Below, piece after piece: positions 29,202 to 37,644 of a stretch of 64,000 nt of DNA; the first letter of the stretch is position 1; each line of letters begins with the position of its first letter. This stretch comes from CBFHMJ01 sp965656875. GTDB taxonomy: Bacteria; Pseudomonadota; Gammaproteobacteria; Enterobacterales; Alteromonadaceae. The notes below the pieces were generated by a model that saw only the letters and a list, made by a program, of their open reading frames with translations, searched no databases and was not told where the DNA came from. The translations under genes and the position numbers were made by a program. The stretch lies in contig CBFHMJ010000038.1 of assembly GCA_965656875.1 (NCBI GenBank), forward strand, positions 124,001 to 188,000, in the 5' to 3' direction.

Positions 29202-29663
29202 TTAGTTCACTCCAGGTTTTGCTTTAGATTCTTCGCCCGTAATCATGGCTTGAAAGATTCGTCGATACTGTTGCTGACGTCGTTCAATAATGAAATTCGA
29301 AATCGTGTCATTCTTCTTATGGCTGGCCTCATCTTCCTGCCATAACGACTCAAAAATTTTCACTTGTTTCACCGTCAGCTCATTCAGTGGACGCGCTTGC
29401 TGCGATGCCAGTAAAATTTGCAATCGAACATGAATATCGATGTAAGCCGACTTATATTTCTTATACGTTCGCTCTTTTGCTGTCGAATAATCTAATGTGG
29501 TGTAGAAACGCTCCACCGCCATTGATAGTCGCTCCATTTGTTCGACAGAGCGTTCGTCATAGGTCGATATCAACTGCAAGCCACATCCACTTAAAGACAG
29601 CATGACCAACATGGCCGTTAACCATTGCCATACCCGAAAACCCGTCACTGCTTTTATTGTCAT
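29202..29663 (-). CDS. Lipoprotein of the envelope cluster
   Basis: A 153-residue protein with a lipoprotein signal peptide. A hydrophobic stretch (WLTAMLVMLSLSGCG) ends in the lipobox LSGC, with Cys27 as the lipidated residue; the +2 residue is glycine, which suggests the outer membrane. The mature part is charged and helical (VEQMERLSMAVERFYTTLDY, then FIIERRQQQYRRIFQAMI). I do not recognise the family. Its start overlaps the stop of the upstream membrane-protein gene (ATGA), which implies coordinated synthesis. In size and position it could play a spanin-like or pilotin-like part. Confidence 0.82.
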   Translation of the reverse strand: MTIKAVTGFRVWQWLTAMLVMLSLSGCGLQLISTYDERSVEQMERLSMAVERFYTTLDYSTAKERTYKKYKSAYIDIHVRLQILLASQQARPLNELTVKQVKIFESLWQEDEASHKKNDTISNFIIERRQQQYRRIFQAMITGEESKAKPGVN

Positions 29664-30724
29664 TTCACATTGCCCTCATAGTTCGTAATAAAATCTTGTA
29701 ACTGACTCAATAGCGCCATCGCCTGCTGTGTTGCCAACTCGGGTTCCTGCACCAGTTGTTGTTGAATTGCACCAATTTCAGCGGTCAGAGCCGACATAAA
29801 CTGTAAGCGCTCACGGTGATGCAAATTGGTTAGTTCGGCTTTGAGGATTTCCGGATCGGGGGGAACATTGGGAGAAATGAAAGACTGAATGGTTTCAACA
29901 ATGCGTTCCAACACTTTGTACACCAGACTCGCTGAAAAGCCACCAATAAGGGCCATGGTGATACGCAGCGCAGCCTGGCTGACATTAGAACCACTGACAC
30001 CGCCTGATAATTCATCCGCTTTTGCAGCCACGGATTCAAGATTAACCGGGATCAATTGCGTCAGAATAATACCGGCGATCAGACCAACAACAAATCGCAC
30101 CCAATAAGAACTTTCATACTTTGGATCGTAAACACCGGCAGTTACGTAAGAGTTAGCTTTGAATAATGCCGAGAAAGAAGCACCAATTGCCGCTGACGCC
30201 ATCAAAATCGCCTGCACATACAGTAATCGGGTGCCTTCCATATCAAACATGCTGGCAACCATGTTCTCGTTATTGATGTAACTGGACAGGCTCAATGCAA
30301 TCAGGGCAATTAAGGAAACAATCGATACAACCATCATCTTGCGAATTAATGGCACTCGACCAAGAAACAAGAAAACAGACCCCTTCTCCTGTTCTTGCGC
30401 CATTAAGACAATGGTTTCCGGTTTAGCGGGAGCAACCAGCTCTACCAGTCGATTGTGCATCGTTGTTAACTGTTCAGCGCGGTTCTCCGTCGTCAGTTGA
30501 TGTTGCTGACTTAATAACTTCATCAGATTAGCAGGAACCTGAATCCCTTTATTAAACGCATAATTCGCCAGTAACTGACATTCTCTCGCCAGCTCGTCAA
30601 AGTAGCGTGAATGCGAAGCCCCTTTAATGACAGGTTTAGTACTTTGTTTCAGACCTGATTTATTATCCGGCGGTCCGGATGCTTCAGTTTGTGTCACCTT
30701 GCCCTCCTGATTAACAGTTACCAT
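29660..30724 (-). CDS. Four-span membrane protein A of the envelope cluster
   Basis: A 354-residue protein. A soluble helical N-terminal domain (1-125) is followed by spans at about 131-149, 167-188, 209-226 and 252-271, and a helical C-terminal tail (280-354) rich in Gln and Leu. The region 170-275 aligns by eye with the C-terminal part of the next membrane protein (shared GAxF, a tyrosine-proline turn, YxxR...G...G, then MAL and a final amphipathic helix), so they are probably paralogues. The function is unknown. No strong ribosome site is seen at 30724, and a 146-bp gap separates it from the upstream gene. Confidence 0.82.
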   Translation of the reverse strand: MVTVNQEGKVTQTEASGPPDNKSGLKQSTKPVIKGASHSRYFDELARECQLLANYAFNKGIQVPANLMKLLSQQHQLTTENRAEQLTTMHNRLVELVAPAKPETIVLMAQEQEKGSVFLFLGRVPLIRKMMVVSIVSLIALIALSLSSYINNENMVASMFDMEGTRLLYVQAILMASAAIGASFSALFKANSYVTAGVYDPKYESSYWVRFVVGLIAGIILTQLIPVNLESVAAKADELSGGVSGSNVSQAALRITMALIGGFSASLVYKVLERIVETIQSFISPNVPPDPEILKAELTNLHHRERLQFMSALTAEIGAIQQQLVQEPELATQQAMALLSQLQDFITNYEGNVK

Positions 30725-30870
30725 TGATTAATCAGCATGTTAGCAACGAGACTCAAAACAAACCTGGGGAGGATTGGCAGAAACCAGGGGGAAATCAGGG
30801 AATTGCAAGTCAGTGCCAATTCCCTCACAGGCTCAGTCACCAGAAAACGAATGAGCCAAAGAAATGATAA

Positions 30871-31989
30871 TTACGATTTAGTGGATGCGGGATCTTGCTT
30901 ACCTTCAACCGACTGACGGATGCTGTTAATCATTTTATCCATCAAGCTAAATAACACTTCGATGTTGTAACCCATCAAAAATGCCAGCGCCATCGGTGAT
31001 AAAGATGCGAGGCCAGACACATCATCCGGTTTTAAAAACCAGCCAACAACCATGCCTCCCAACGCGCCCAGCGTCAGGCGCAAACGATAACGCACATCGT
31101 TATTTGGCGTATAGGTCAGAGATTTTATTTCTCTCATCAAATCACGCAGCACATAGATAAATGCACCAAATAATCCGTATAACAAAGGTAATACATAGCT
31201 TTGAAACGCTTCAAGGATGAAGTCAGCCGCGAGAATATGTTGGAAGAACTGAATCCTCACCTTGTGCAAACTTTGCTTCAGTTCCAGATTATCAACCTGC
31301 TGCTGATCAACCGTAGACGCCTGCGTCAGGCGATTGATGCGCAGTGTGATCTCCTTTTTAAAATACTCCGGCATGTCACTGTTAAGCTCACCGCCAAACA
31401 GCCAGACCCGATTCCAGGTCAACAGCAATTTATAATTAGCATCCAGCTTTTGATTCAATACTGACAATTCGCGATTTTCTTTCGATACAGCATTGTCCGA
31501 AGCCAGTAAATCAGCACTGGTTACACCAGGCGTTTTCTCCAGCATTTCTTCTCGCTGTTCAAACAAGGCTTGCAAGTTGCTCCGCAAGTCATGCCCCGTC
31601 AACCAGTACACCTGCGTGATCACCAACAATAACAGCGTAACCAGTGTAAACCGCCGATACCAGGCAACCGACTGTTCTGCCTGAGTATGAGGACGCTTTT
31701 TCGCCGTCACCTCAGGCACAATCGCATTAATACTTTCAACCGTTACCGGCCATGCTTCCCGTGCCAGCTGATCATAATGCACCAGAAAATTGCTCTCATC
31801 ATCTGGTGTCCAGTCGCCCTCTTCCAGTTTAAATTTGGCGTCGATAATAATCTTCGTCATATCTGGTGATAGTGATAATGAACCTTCCCTGGCGATAAAG
31901 TTAATCAGCCGCTGGCTGTCAGCAACAGCCTGGCGTACTTCAGAAGAAACCGGCACGGGTTCCGGCTTTTTTGGCGTTGGCTTCATCAT
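30871..31989 (-). CDS. Four-span membrane protein B of the envelope cluster
   Basis: A 372-residue protein. A soluble N-terminal domain (1-110) is followed by a first span at about 113-130, a long helical extra-membrane region (about 135-260), then spans at about 265-281, 301-319 and 330-349, and a short polar tail. The last three spans resemble those of the neighbouring membrane protein A. The motifs RYRLRLTLGALGG and LSPMALAFLMGY are familiar from uncharacterised proteobacterial proteins, but I cannot attach a function. It lies 30 bp after the GH19 gene on the same strand. Confidence 0.82.
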   Translation of the reverse strand: MMKPTPKKPEPVPVSSEVRQAVADSQRLINFIAREGSLSLSPDMTKIIIDAKFKLEEGDWTPDDESNFLVHYDQLAREAWPVTVESINAIVPEVTAKKRPHTQAEQSVAWYRRFTLVTLLLLVITQVYWLTGHDLRSNLQALFEQREEMLEKTPGVTSADLLASDNAVSKENRELSVLNQKLDANYKLLLTWNRVWLFGGELNSDMPEYFKKEITLRINRLTQASTVDQQQVDNLELKQSLHKVRIQFFQHILAADFILEAFQSYVLPLLYGLFGAFIYVLRDLMREIKSLTYTPNNDVRYRLRLTLGALGGMVVGWFLKPDDVSGLASLSPMALAFLMGYNIEVLFSLMDKMINSIRQSVEGKQDPASTKS

Positions 31990-32019
31990 ATTTTTTGCTC
32001 TGTTAGCCAGTCGTTGCTC

Positions 32020-32652
32020 TCAGGAAATTCCCAGCGCTTTTTTCGCTCGTTCAAGGAATTCTTTGCGATCTTCAAGACCATGTGTCCCGCCATTAATACG
32101 GCGAGTAATCAGTTCAACATCGTCTTCATCTGCCGCTTCGTTTAAGCGACGTAATTTCCAGAACCAGCAAGCAGCAGCAACCGCAGTATCGGCACTCTCA
32201 GCAACCTGATCCGGCTCATCCGCTAACGGTAATCCAATCGCTGCACCGCATTGCTCATAGTTATCCTTGCCTGTTAGTTGAATGAGTCCCCGACCACGAT
32301 ATTTCCAACCTTCACCTGAATCAGCGTCACCATTCCCCATTCGACTGGCATAAACAATATTGGCGATTTTCTCAGGCTGCCTTGCACAACTTTCAGCATC
32401 ATCATCCGTAGCAAAGTACTTTCCAAAGACAGCTCGCAACGCTTTTGCACTGTAATTCAGATTTTCTGTTCGAAAATTAAAACTGCCACTTTCATGCGCA
32501 ATTTGAGCAAGAAAATGACAGACTCGAAGTGGACTGTTGATATCAAACTTTTCCAGCTGTTCATTCAACGCAGCCAGATAGAAATCGATATTTTCCTCTT
32601 TCGCATGAGGAATGATGGTTTGAAGCATCACTTTATCTAACGTTATACTCAT
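32020..32652 (-). CDS. GH19 endolysin-like glycoside hydrolase
   Basis: A 210-residue enzyme of family GH19 (chitinase / phage-type muramidase). The catalytic acid Glu54 is in AQIAHESGSF and the second Glu63 in FRTENLNYSA; the substrate-binding segment YRGRGLIQLTGKDNY is intact. There is no signal peptide and no chitin-binding domain, like phage endolysins that cut peptidoglycan after release by another factor. It has an AGGA ribosome site and is first of eight leftward genes followed by membrane proteins and a lipoprotein. No other phage genes are nearby, so domestication of a lysis enzyme for an envelope machine is the inference. Confidence 0.9.
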   Translation of the reverse strand: MSITLDKVMLQTIIPHAKEENIDFYLAALNEQLEKFDINSPLRVCHFLAQIAHESGSFNFRTENLNYSAKALRAVFGKYFATDDDAESCARQPEKIANIVYASRMGNGDADSGEGWKYRGRGLIQLTGKDNYEQCGAAIGLPLADEPDQVAESADTAVAAACWFWKLRRLNEAADEDDVELITRRINGGTHGLEDRKEFLERAKKALGIS

Positions 32653-32965
32653 CGTTTTATCCTGTTACCTGATTTCAATTTTTCAAAGCCGCACCGCGAC
32701 TCAAACACGTTGGTACCTCTCTCTGTTGACGCTCCAGACGCTCAACTGGGAAACATCATCAACAACAGGCTCATTAGATAATTGTTTTGCTCCGGTCATC
32801 GTGAATAACCCGGAACAAAATAGCCCACAAGCCCAGGAGCGCTTAGCTTGCCTGAAAAAATGCCAATCAAATCGGAAGCAATTCTTTTAAACCCGGGATT
32901 AACCAGGAAAATTTGATAAACTGCCCGCCTTACATGCTTACTCGATTCATCAAAACGACTGCCTC
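32653..32965. other. Divergent intergenic region GH19 / RDD protein
   Basis: 313 bp that should hold the promoter of the eight-gene envelope cluster (leftward) and of the RDD gene (rightward). I see no gene, no clear -35/-10 pair and no strong repeat. Confidence 0.45.
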
Positions 32966-33547
32966 ATGACTAAATCAATCAAGAATAAAAATAGCTCACC
33001 AGAAGCCACATCACCTGAACACACAGAACACGCTGAAGAAAACAACACTGATCCAGGCATTATCTCTACAATCCCGGCCGGATTTTTCCGTCGTATAGCG
33101 TCCTGGGTTTATGACTTTCTTACCGCTGTTGCTATCGCCATGCTGACAACTGCACTGGCTACTGGCGTTGTCAGTGTGCTCGCGTCTAACAACCTGGTAT
33201 CACTCGAAGGCTACAAAGATGTGGGTGACTACTTATCGCAAAACTGGATTTTCAGAGGATATGTCATTGGATGTCTCGCTATGTTCTTTTCATGGTTCTG
33301 GACACATGGCGGACAAACCGTGGGGATGCGAGCATGGCGGTTACAGTTAAGAAATATTGACAATGGCAAAGTTACCTGGGGGCAAGCTCTTATCCGCTTT
33401 ATTGCATCTTTAGGCGGTCTGGGTAACATTGTTGTGCTGTTTGATATCAGAAACAAACAGTCGTTACAGGATTATCTGTCGAATACACGTATGTACGTGC
33501 TAACCAAAGACGAAAATCATCGCCTGTATCGAGAGATAAAAAACTAG
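32966..33547 (+). CDS. RDD family membrane protein
   Basis: A 193-residue integral membrane protein. A polar N-terminal tail (1-42) precedes the RDD domain, which opens with FFRRIASWVYDFLTAVA (the conserved arginine and aspartates lie in RRIASWVYD). Further spans follow around 45-70, 90-112 and 145-160, and the segment GGQTVGMRAWRLQLRN is conserved in the family. RDD proteins have been linked to ion transport or stress tolerance in some bacteria, but most are uncharacterised. It is followed after 34 bp by a glutathione transferase gene. Confidence 0.88.
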   Translation: MTKSIKNKNSSPEATSPEHTEHAEENNTDPGIISTIPAGFFRRIASWVYDFLTAVAIAMLTTALATGVVSVLASNNLVSLEGYKDVGDYLSQNWIFRGYVIGCLAMFFSWFWTHGGQTVGMRAWRLQLRNIDNGKVTWGQALIRFIASLGGLGNIVVLFDIRNKQSLQDYLSNTRMYVLTKDENHRLYREIKN

Positions 33548-33581
33548 TTTTTATAATCCTTCCTATTTTAAGGGGATAAGC

Positions 33582-34223
33582 ATGGCAATTACTGTCTATG
33601 GTGTCGCGGTTTCACCATTCGTTCGTAAAGTAGTACTGTTACTGGAAGAGCTGGGGATGTCTTTTGAACATCACAAATTTACCCCGCTAAACAAACCTGA
33701 AAATTTTACGGATATTAACCCGGTCGGTAAAATTCCGGCGTTAACCGATGGCGACCTGACACTGGCAGAGTCTTCCGTTATTTGTGAATACCTGAATGAC
33801 AAATACGCAGAAGGTCGCTTCTTACCTTCAGACCCGGCATTAAAAGCGAAAGCCCGCTGGCTACAAAGCTATGCAGACTCACAACTGATCACCACAGTCA
33901 CGACAATCTTCTTCGAAACAGTTGTTAAACCTAAGTTTCTGGGTGAGCAAGCTGATGAAGAGCGCATGAATGACATTCGTGAAAACCAACTTCCACCGAT
34001 GCTGGATTTCCTTGAGAGTGAAGCACCTGAATCAGGCTATATCGTTGGTGATCAGCTAAGTCTGGCTGATATTGCTATCGCGACTCATTTCATTAATGGT
34101 AAATACGCAAAAATTCAGGTAGATGCAGAAAAATGGCCAAAACTGGCCGCTTATCTTGATCGTATTCTGTCGTTAGAATGCTTCAAGAAACGCATTGCTG
34201 ACGACTTAACGATGTTTGGCTAA
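33582..34223 (+). CDS. Glutathione S-transferase family protein
   Basis: Cytosolic protein of 213 residues. The thioredoxin-like N-terminal domain (1-78) has ITVYGVAVSPFVRKVVLLLEE, the cis-proline segment VGKIPAL and the glutathione gamma-Glu contact AESSVICEYL. The all-helical C-terminal domain includes YIVGDQLSLADIAIATH. A serine rather than cysteine sits at the active-site turn (SPFVRK), so conjugation or peroxidase-type chemistry is possible. The substrate is unknown. It follows the RDD gene and ends in a clear terminator. Confidence 0.92.
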   Translation: MAITVYGVAVSPFVRKVVLLLEELGMSFEHHKFTPLNKPENFTDINPVGKIPALTDGDLTLAESSVICEYLNDKYAEGRFLPSDPALKAKARWLQSYADSQLITTVTTIFFETVVKPKFLGEQADEERMNDIRENQLPPMLDFLESEAPESGYIVGDQLSLADIAIATHFINGKYAKIQVDAEKWPKLAAYLDRILSLECFKKRIADDLTMFG

Positions 34224-34287
34224 AACATCGAAAGACATACTGTCAGGCATAAAAAACCAGCTCAAAATAATGGGCTGATACGAAATT

Positions 34288-34315
34288 AAGGATCTAATTT
34301 ATTAGATCCTTTTTA
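34288..34315 (+). terminator. Intrinsic terminator after the glutathione transferase gene
   Basis: A perfect 10-bp stem (AAGGATCTAA and its complement) with loop TTTA followed by T-rich sequence. The stem sequence nearly matches the terminator at 35064-35088. Confidence 0.9.
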
Positions 34316-34406
34316 TATATTAATAAAAATCAATAAATTATAATTGCATTACCTATTCCCAGGGTCTGTCGTTCTTTGTTTAATAAATAAAATAGAAAGA
34401 AATCAA

Positions 34407-34970
34407 ATGAAGCCTTTAGCGTATCTGTTGACCCTTTTTTCTTTTTCAGCATGGGCTGATGTTGACCCATGTGAGGTGGATGACTATCCGGTAATTTGGG
34501 AAAAAAATATTGTCCCAGGATCGGCTTATGAACTACCTGCAATTTACACTGAAAGAAATGGCATCAAATCTATTGTTTCAGTTCAGGATGCACATTCTTT
34601 GATATCTAATTCAATGAGTTCTCATCAGCCATACCTTAAAAAAGCAAAGCAAGATATATTACAAAAACTTAAGAGTATTGAGTCGAAGAAACTAATTAGT
34701 GAACGTGAATTATGGATTGATTTAGATGGTTTAAAGGGACAGCAATTGAATACTGCTATTCATGTCATGGCAGGGTATCAAAACATGTTTGTTGAAGCTT
34801 TACTTGAGAATATAGCCTCAATAGAAATTGACGGTTCCTTAGAGACGACTGCTAAAGCGACCTTTATGAAAGGCTCTTTCCAGGAAGAAAATAAAACTAC
34901 AACCACCGTTAGTAATCTATTGATAAGAAGTAATAACAAAGTCATTTATCAATATTGTAGGCTCGACTAA
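34407..34970 (+). CDS. AT-rich orphan secreted protein
   Basis: A 187-residue hypothetical protein with a signal peptide (MKPLAYLLTLFSFSAWA). The mature part begins DVDPCEVDDYPVIWEKN and has a cysteine near each end (CEVDD and QYCRLD), possibly a disulfide. The gene is clearly more AT-rich than its neighbours, which suggests acquisition by transfer. I chose the ATG at 34407 since it starts the signal peptide; the frame extends 63 bp further without need. No family was recognised. Confidence 0.75.
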   Translation: MKPLAYLLTLFSFSAWADVDPCEVDDYPVIWEKNIVPGSAYELPAIYTERNGIKSIVSVQDAHSLISNSMSSHQPYLKKAKQDILQKLKSIESKKLISERELWIDLDGLKGQQLNTAIHVMAGYQNMFVEALLENIASIEIDGSLETTAKATFMKGSFQEENKTTTTVSNLLIRSNNKVIYQYCRLD

Positions 34971-35054
34971 AAAGCTTTTCTTGAAATGACTCAATGATCG
35001 GCTTTTGGCATGTAAAAGATAGCCATCACTACAACAATCCAGCGATAAGTAGCA

Positions 35055-35088
35055 GAAATAAAAAAGGATCTGCTCTAAACAGATCCTT
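35055..35088 (-). terminator. Intrinsic terminator of the lptFG unit
   Basis: A 9-bp perfect stem (AAGGATCTG/CAGATCCTT) with a seven-base loop. On the minus strand it is followed by six T's, fitting termination downstream of lptG. Confidence 0.88.
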
Positions 35089-35154
35089 AACTCCGAGTCA
35101 GCCCATTAATACAAGCTGACTTTTTCGTATTTGATTATCAGCTTCTGACTATCT

Positions 35155-36222
35155 TCACACTCTTTTCCGTAAGAAATACACCGCGACGCCAATGAACATA
35201 ATGCTCGGTAATAACGCGCCCATAATCGGTGGTAATCGATAAACCAGGGCAACCGGACCAAAGATCTGATTACTCATGTAAAACAAGAAACCGGTGATAA
35301 TCCCCAGAATCACTCTCGCCCCCATGGTCACCGAACGGAGAGGACCGAATATAAATGACAAGGCCACTAACAACATCACGCCTATGGTGAAAGGCTGAAA
35401 AATCTTGCGCCAGAAAGCCAGTTCATAACGACTACCTTCCTGATTATTAGCCGCGAGATAATCAAGGTATTTAATCAATTCACCAATCGACAAATACTCA
35501 GGGCGCTTGATAGCTACAACACCGAGTTTATCGGGTGTTAATGTCGATACCCATTGTTGCTGTTCAGTCGTTGATTTCGCGATACGCTGTTCTTCAAAGC
35601 GTAAGTTAGTTGCCCGCGTTAATTGCCATCGGTCCTTGATATAACGTGCATAGTCGGCACTGATGATGCCCGTTAGTTTTAGCGCCTGATCAAACTCATA
35701 AATCGTGATATCGCGCAGTTGGCCTGTGTCTTCAACTTCACCAATATTAACGAAGTTATCTCCGTCTTTCGCCCATACACCCTGCTCTGCGGAGATCAGA
35801 TTACCACCTGAAATTGCCCGGGCACGGATTTCACGAGCTGACTTTTGTGCCTCTGGCGCGCCCCACTCGGCTACAGCCATTACCACCAGGATCATCACTA
35901 ATGCACTTTTCATGACTGATTTGATGATATTCAGACGTGACAATCCGGCGCTTTGCATCACAATCAATTCACTATTCTGCGCCAGTGTTCCAAGCCCAAC
36001 CAAACCACCGATCAAGGCTGACATCGGAAAGAAAATCTCAATGTCGGTTGGCACCGAATACAACGTAAATAACGCAGCATGAACGATATCGTAACTCCCT
36101 TTACCGACCGACTTCAGCTGATCGATAAAGCGGAATAATCCACTAACACTGGCCAGTACCATCCAGGATAAAACGGTAGTGCTAATAATTGTGCGGCCAA
36201 TATACCAGTCTAAAATTCTCAT
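35155..36222 (-). CDS. lptG: LPS export permease LptG
   Basis: Inner-membrane permease of 355 residues that, with LptF and the LptB ATPase, extracts lipopolysaccharide and passes it to LptC. It has three N-terminal spans, a periplasmic beta-jellyroll domain (about 130-265; GNLISAEQGVWAKDGDNFVNIG) and three C-terminal spans. The start MRILDWYIGRTIISTTVLSW and PEYLSIGELIKYLDYL match E. coli LptG. Its ATG overlaps the lptF stop (ATGA), giving coupled synthesis of the heterodimer. Confidence 0.97.
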   Translation of the reverse strand: MRILDWYIGRTIISTTVLSWMVLASVSGLFRFIDQLKSVGKGSYDIVHAALFTLYSVPTDIEIFFPMSALIGGLVGLGTLAQNSELIVMQSAGLSRLNIIKSVMKSALVMILVVMAVAEWGAPEAQKSAREIRARAISGGNLISAEQGVWAKDGDNFVNIGEVEDTGQLRDITIYEFDQALKLTGIISADYARYIKDRWQLTRATNLRFEEQRIAKSTTEQQQWVSTLTPDKLGVVAIKRPEYLSIGELIKYLDYLAANNQEGSRYELAFWRKIFQPFTIGVMLLVALSFIFGPLRSVTMGARVILGIITGFLFYMSNQIFGPVALVYRLPPIMGALLPSIMFIGVAVYFLRKRV

Positions 36223-37337
36223 GAGCGCGCTCCTTTTAACAGAAACTTCGCCCTTATTCGTGACCCCACAGGTCGTCCCTTAAGGATCAGGAAAGCACCA
36301 ATCGCCAGTGATGACAAATGTATCCACCACAAGCCCAGATACTCAGGAATATTGCCATCTTCAAGCGCTGAACGAGAGCCAATCATCAACATGTAATAAC
36401 CCAGATACAGACCAATTGCAGGCACCATACGCGCAAATTTACCCTGACGCGGATTAACGGCACTAAGCGGCACAGCAATCAGGACTAATAAAGGAATCGA
36501 TAACGGAATACCGATACGCCACTGCATTTCTGCTATAGCGTCCGGTTGATCGTCATCCCACAAAACAGATGTTGGATAAGCACTCAGTTTGCGACGCTTG
36601 CGTTCAACTTCCTGTTCAACAATCTGGATTTGATATTGACCAAATTCGATCACTTCGAAGTTCGTCTGATCGACTTCACCATAATAACGATGGCCATTAG
36701 AAAGAATTAGCTGCTGCTCGCCATTTTCGCCTTCAACAACATTGCCTCGCTCAGCATAAACAATACTGTTTTTTGCCTGTTCATTGTTTTGCTGGCCTGG
36801 CATCTGAGCAACAAAAACCTGTTGTAGCGCTTTTCCATCACGGCTGATGTCATGAACAAACACCACAGACTTTTTGTTTGCAGTTTCCTGAAAACGTCCG
36901 GAAATTAACGAAGAAAGACCGGCATCTGCTTCAGCTTGTTCTTTAACCTGATATTCATATTCCGACGACAACGGCGCGAGATACAAGGTAAAGCCACCAC
37001 AGATAATGGCGAAAATAAGGGAGAACACCAAAGTGACTCTTGCAACATACCATTCACTGATACCGCAGGCATGAAAGATAGTCATTTCACTATCTGCATA
37101 GATCCGACCATACGCCAGCAAAACACCCAAAAACACGCTTAATGGTAAAATTAAACCCGCCAACTGGGGTAAATTTAGCAAGATAATTGACATTACTAAT
37201 TGTCCGGGAATATCGCCTTCAGACGCGTCTGCAAGTACCCGAACGAACTTTTGACTAATGAAAATGGTGATTAAAACCAGGAAGACGGCTAATTGAGATT
37301 TGAAAACTTCAGAAATAAGATAACGGGAAACTAGCAA
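36219..37337 (-). CDS. lptF: LPS export permease LptF
   Basis: Inner-membrane partner of LptG, 372 residues, with six spans around a periplasmic beta-jellyroll (RFQETANKKSVVFVHDISRDG). The start MLVSRYLISEVFKSQLAVFL aligns with the known N-terminus of E. coli LptF, which fixes an unusual TTG start codon at 37337; AAGG lies eight bases upstream. The coupling region QWRIGIPLSIPLLVLIAVPLS is typical. It is transcribed away from pepA, as in enterobacteria. Confidence 0.96.
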   Translation of the reverse strand: MLVSRYLISEVFKSQLAVFLVLITIFISQKFVRVLADASEGDIPGQLVMSIILLNLPQLAGLILPLSVFLGVLLAYGRIYADSEMTIFHACGISEWYVARVTLVFSLIFAIICGGFTLYLAPLSSEYEYQVKEQAEADAGLSSLISGRFQETANKKSVVFVHDISRDGKALQQVFVAQMPGQQNNEQAKNSIVYAERGNVVEGENGEQQLILSNGHRYYGEVDQTNFEVIEFGQYQIQIVEQEVERKRRKLSAYPTSVLWDDDQPDAIAEMQWRIGIPLSIPLLVLIAVPLSAVNPRQGKFARMVPAIGLYLGYYMLMIGSRSALEDGNIPEYLGLWWIHLSSLAIGAFLILKGRPVGSRIRAKFLLKGARS

Positions 37338-37644
37338 ATTAAAACCTTAGAAAACTTGTCTTTTCACTGGAATACTAAAGATTTTTAAGTAAACTTGTCA
37401 TTTATCACAATAATCGTATAGTTTAGCCAGTTTTTTACGTAAGTAAAAATGACAGAAGAGCAAAATTGCTTTTCCTGACGAACTAAAACTGTATTATCAA
37501 CGAACATGTGTTTTAACCCAGGTCATTGATTTATCGCGACCCGGCTTGCGAAGTATATCTGCTCTGAGTGAGTTTTGCGGTAAAAAGTTCATGAATTGAG
37601 GTTAAACACCAAAATAGTCGTTATGTCTTTAAATAGGAGACCTC
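37338..37644. other. Divergent promoter region lptF / pepA
   Basis: 307 bp without genes. It holds a promoter candidate toward pepA (37395-37422) and must hold the lptFG promoter in the other direction. Confidence 0.5.
37395..37422 (+). promoter_or_regulatory. Candidate sigma-70 promoter for pepA
   Basis: TTGTCA and TATAGT hexamers with 16-bp spacing. It lies about 220 bp upstream of the pepA ATG, leaving a long leader. Predicted by motif only. Confidence 0.4.

Noticed and set aside
32020..32652. Prophage remnant, based on the GH19 endolysin-like gene
   Set aside because: No integrase, capsid, tail or repressor gene lies within 10 kb on either side; the linked genes are envelope proteins.
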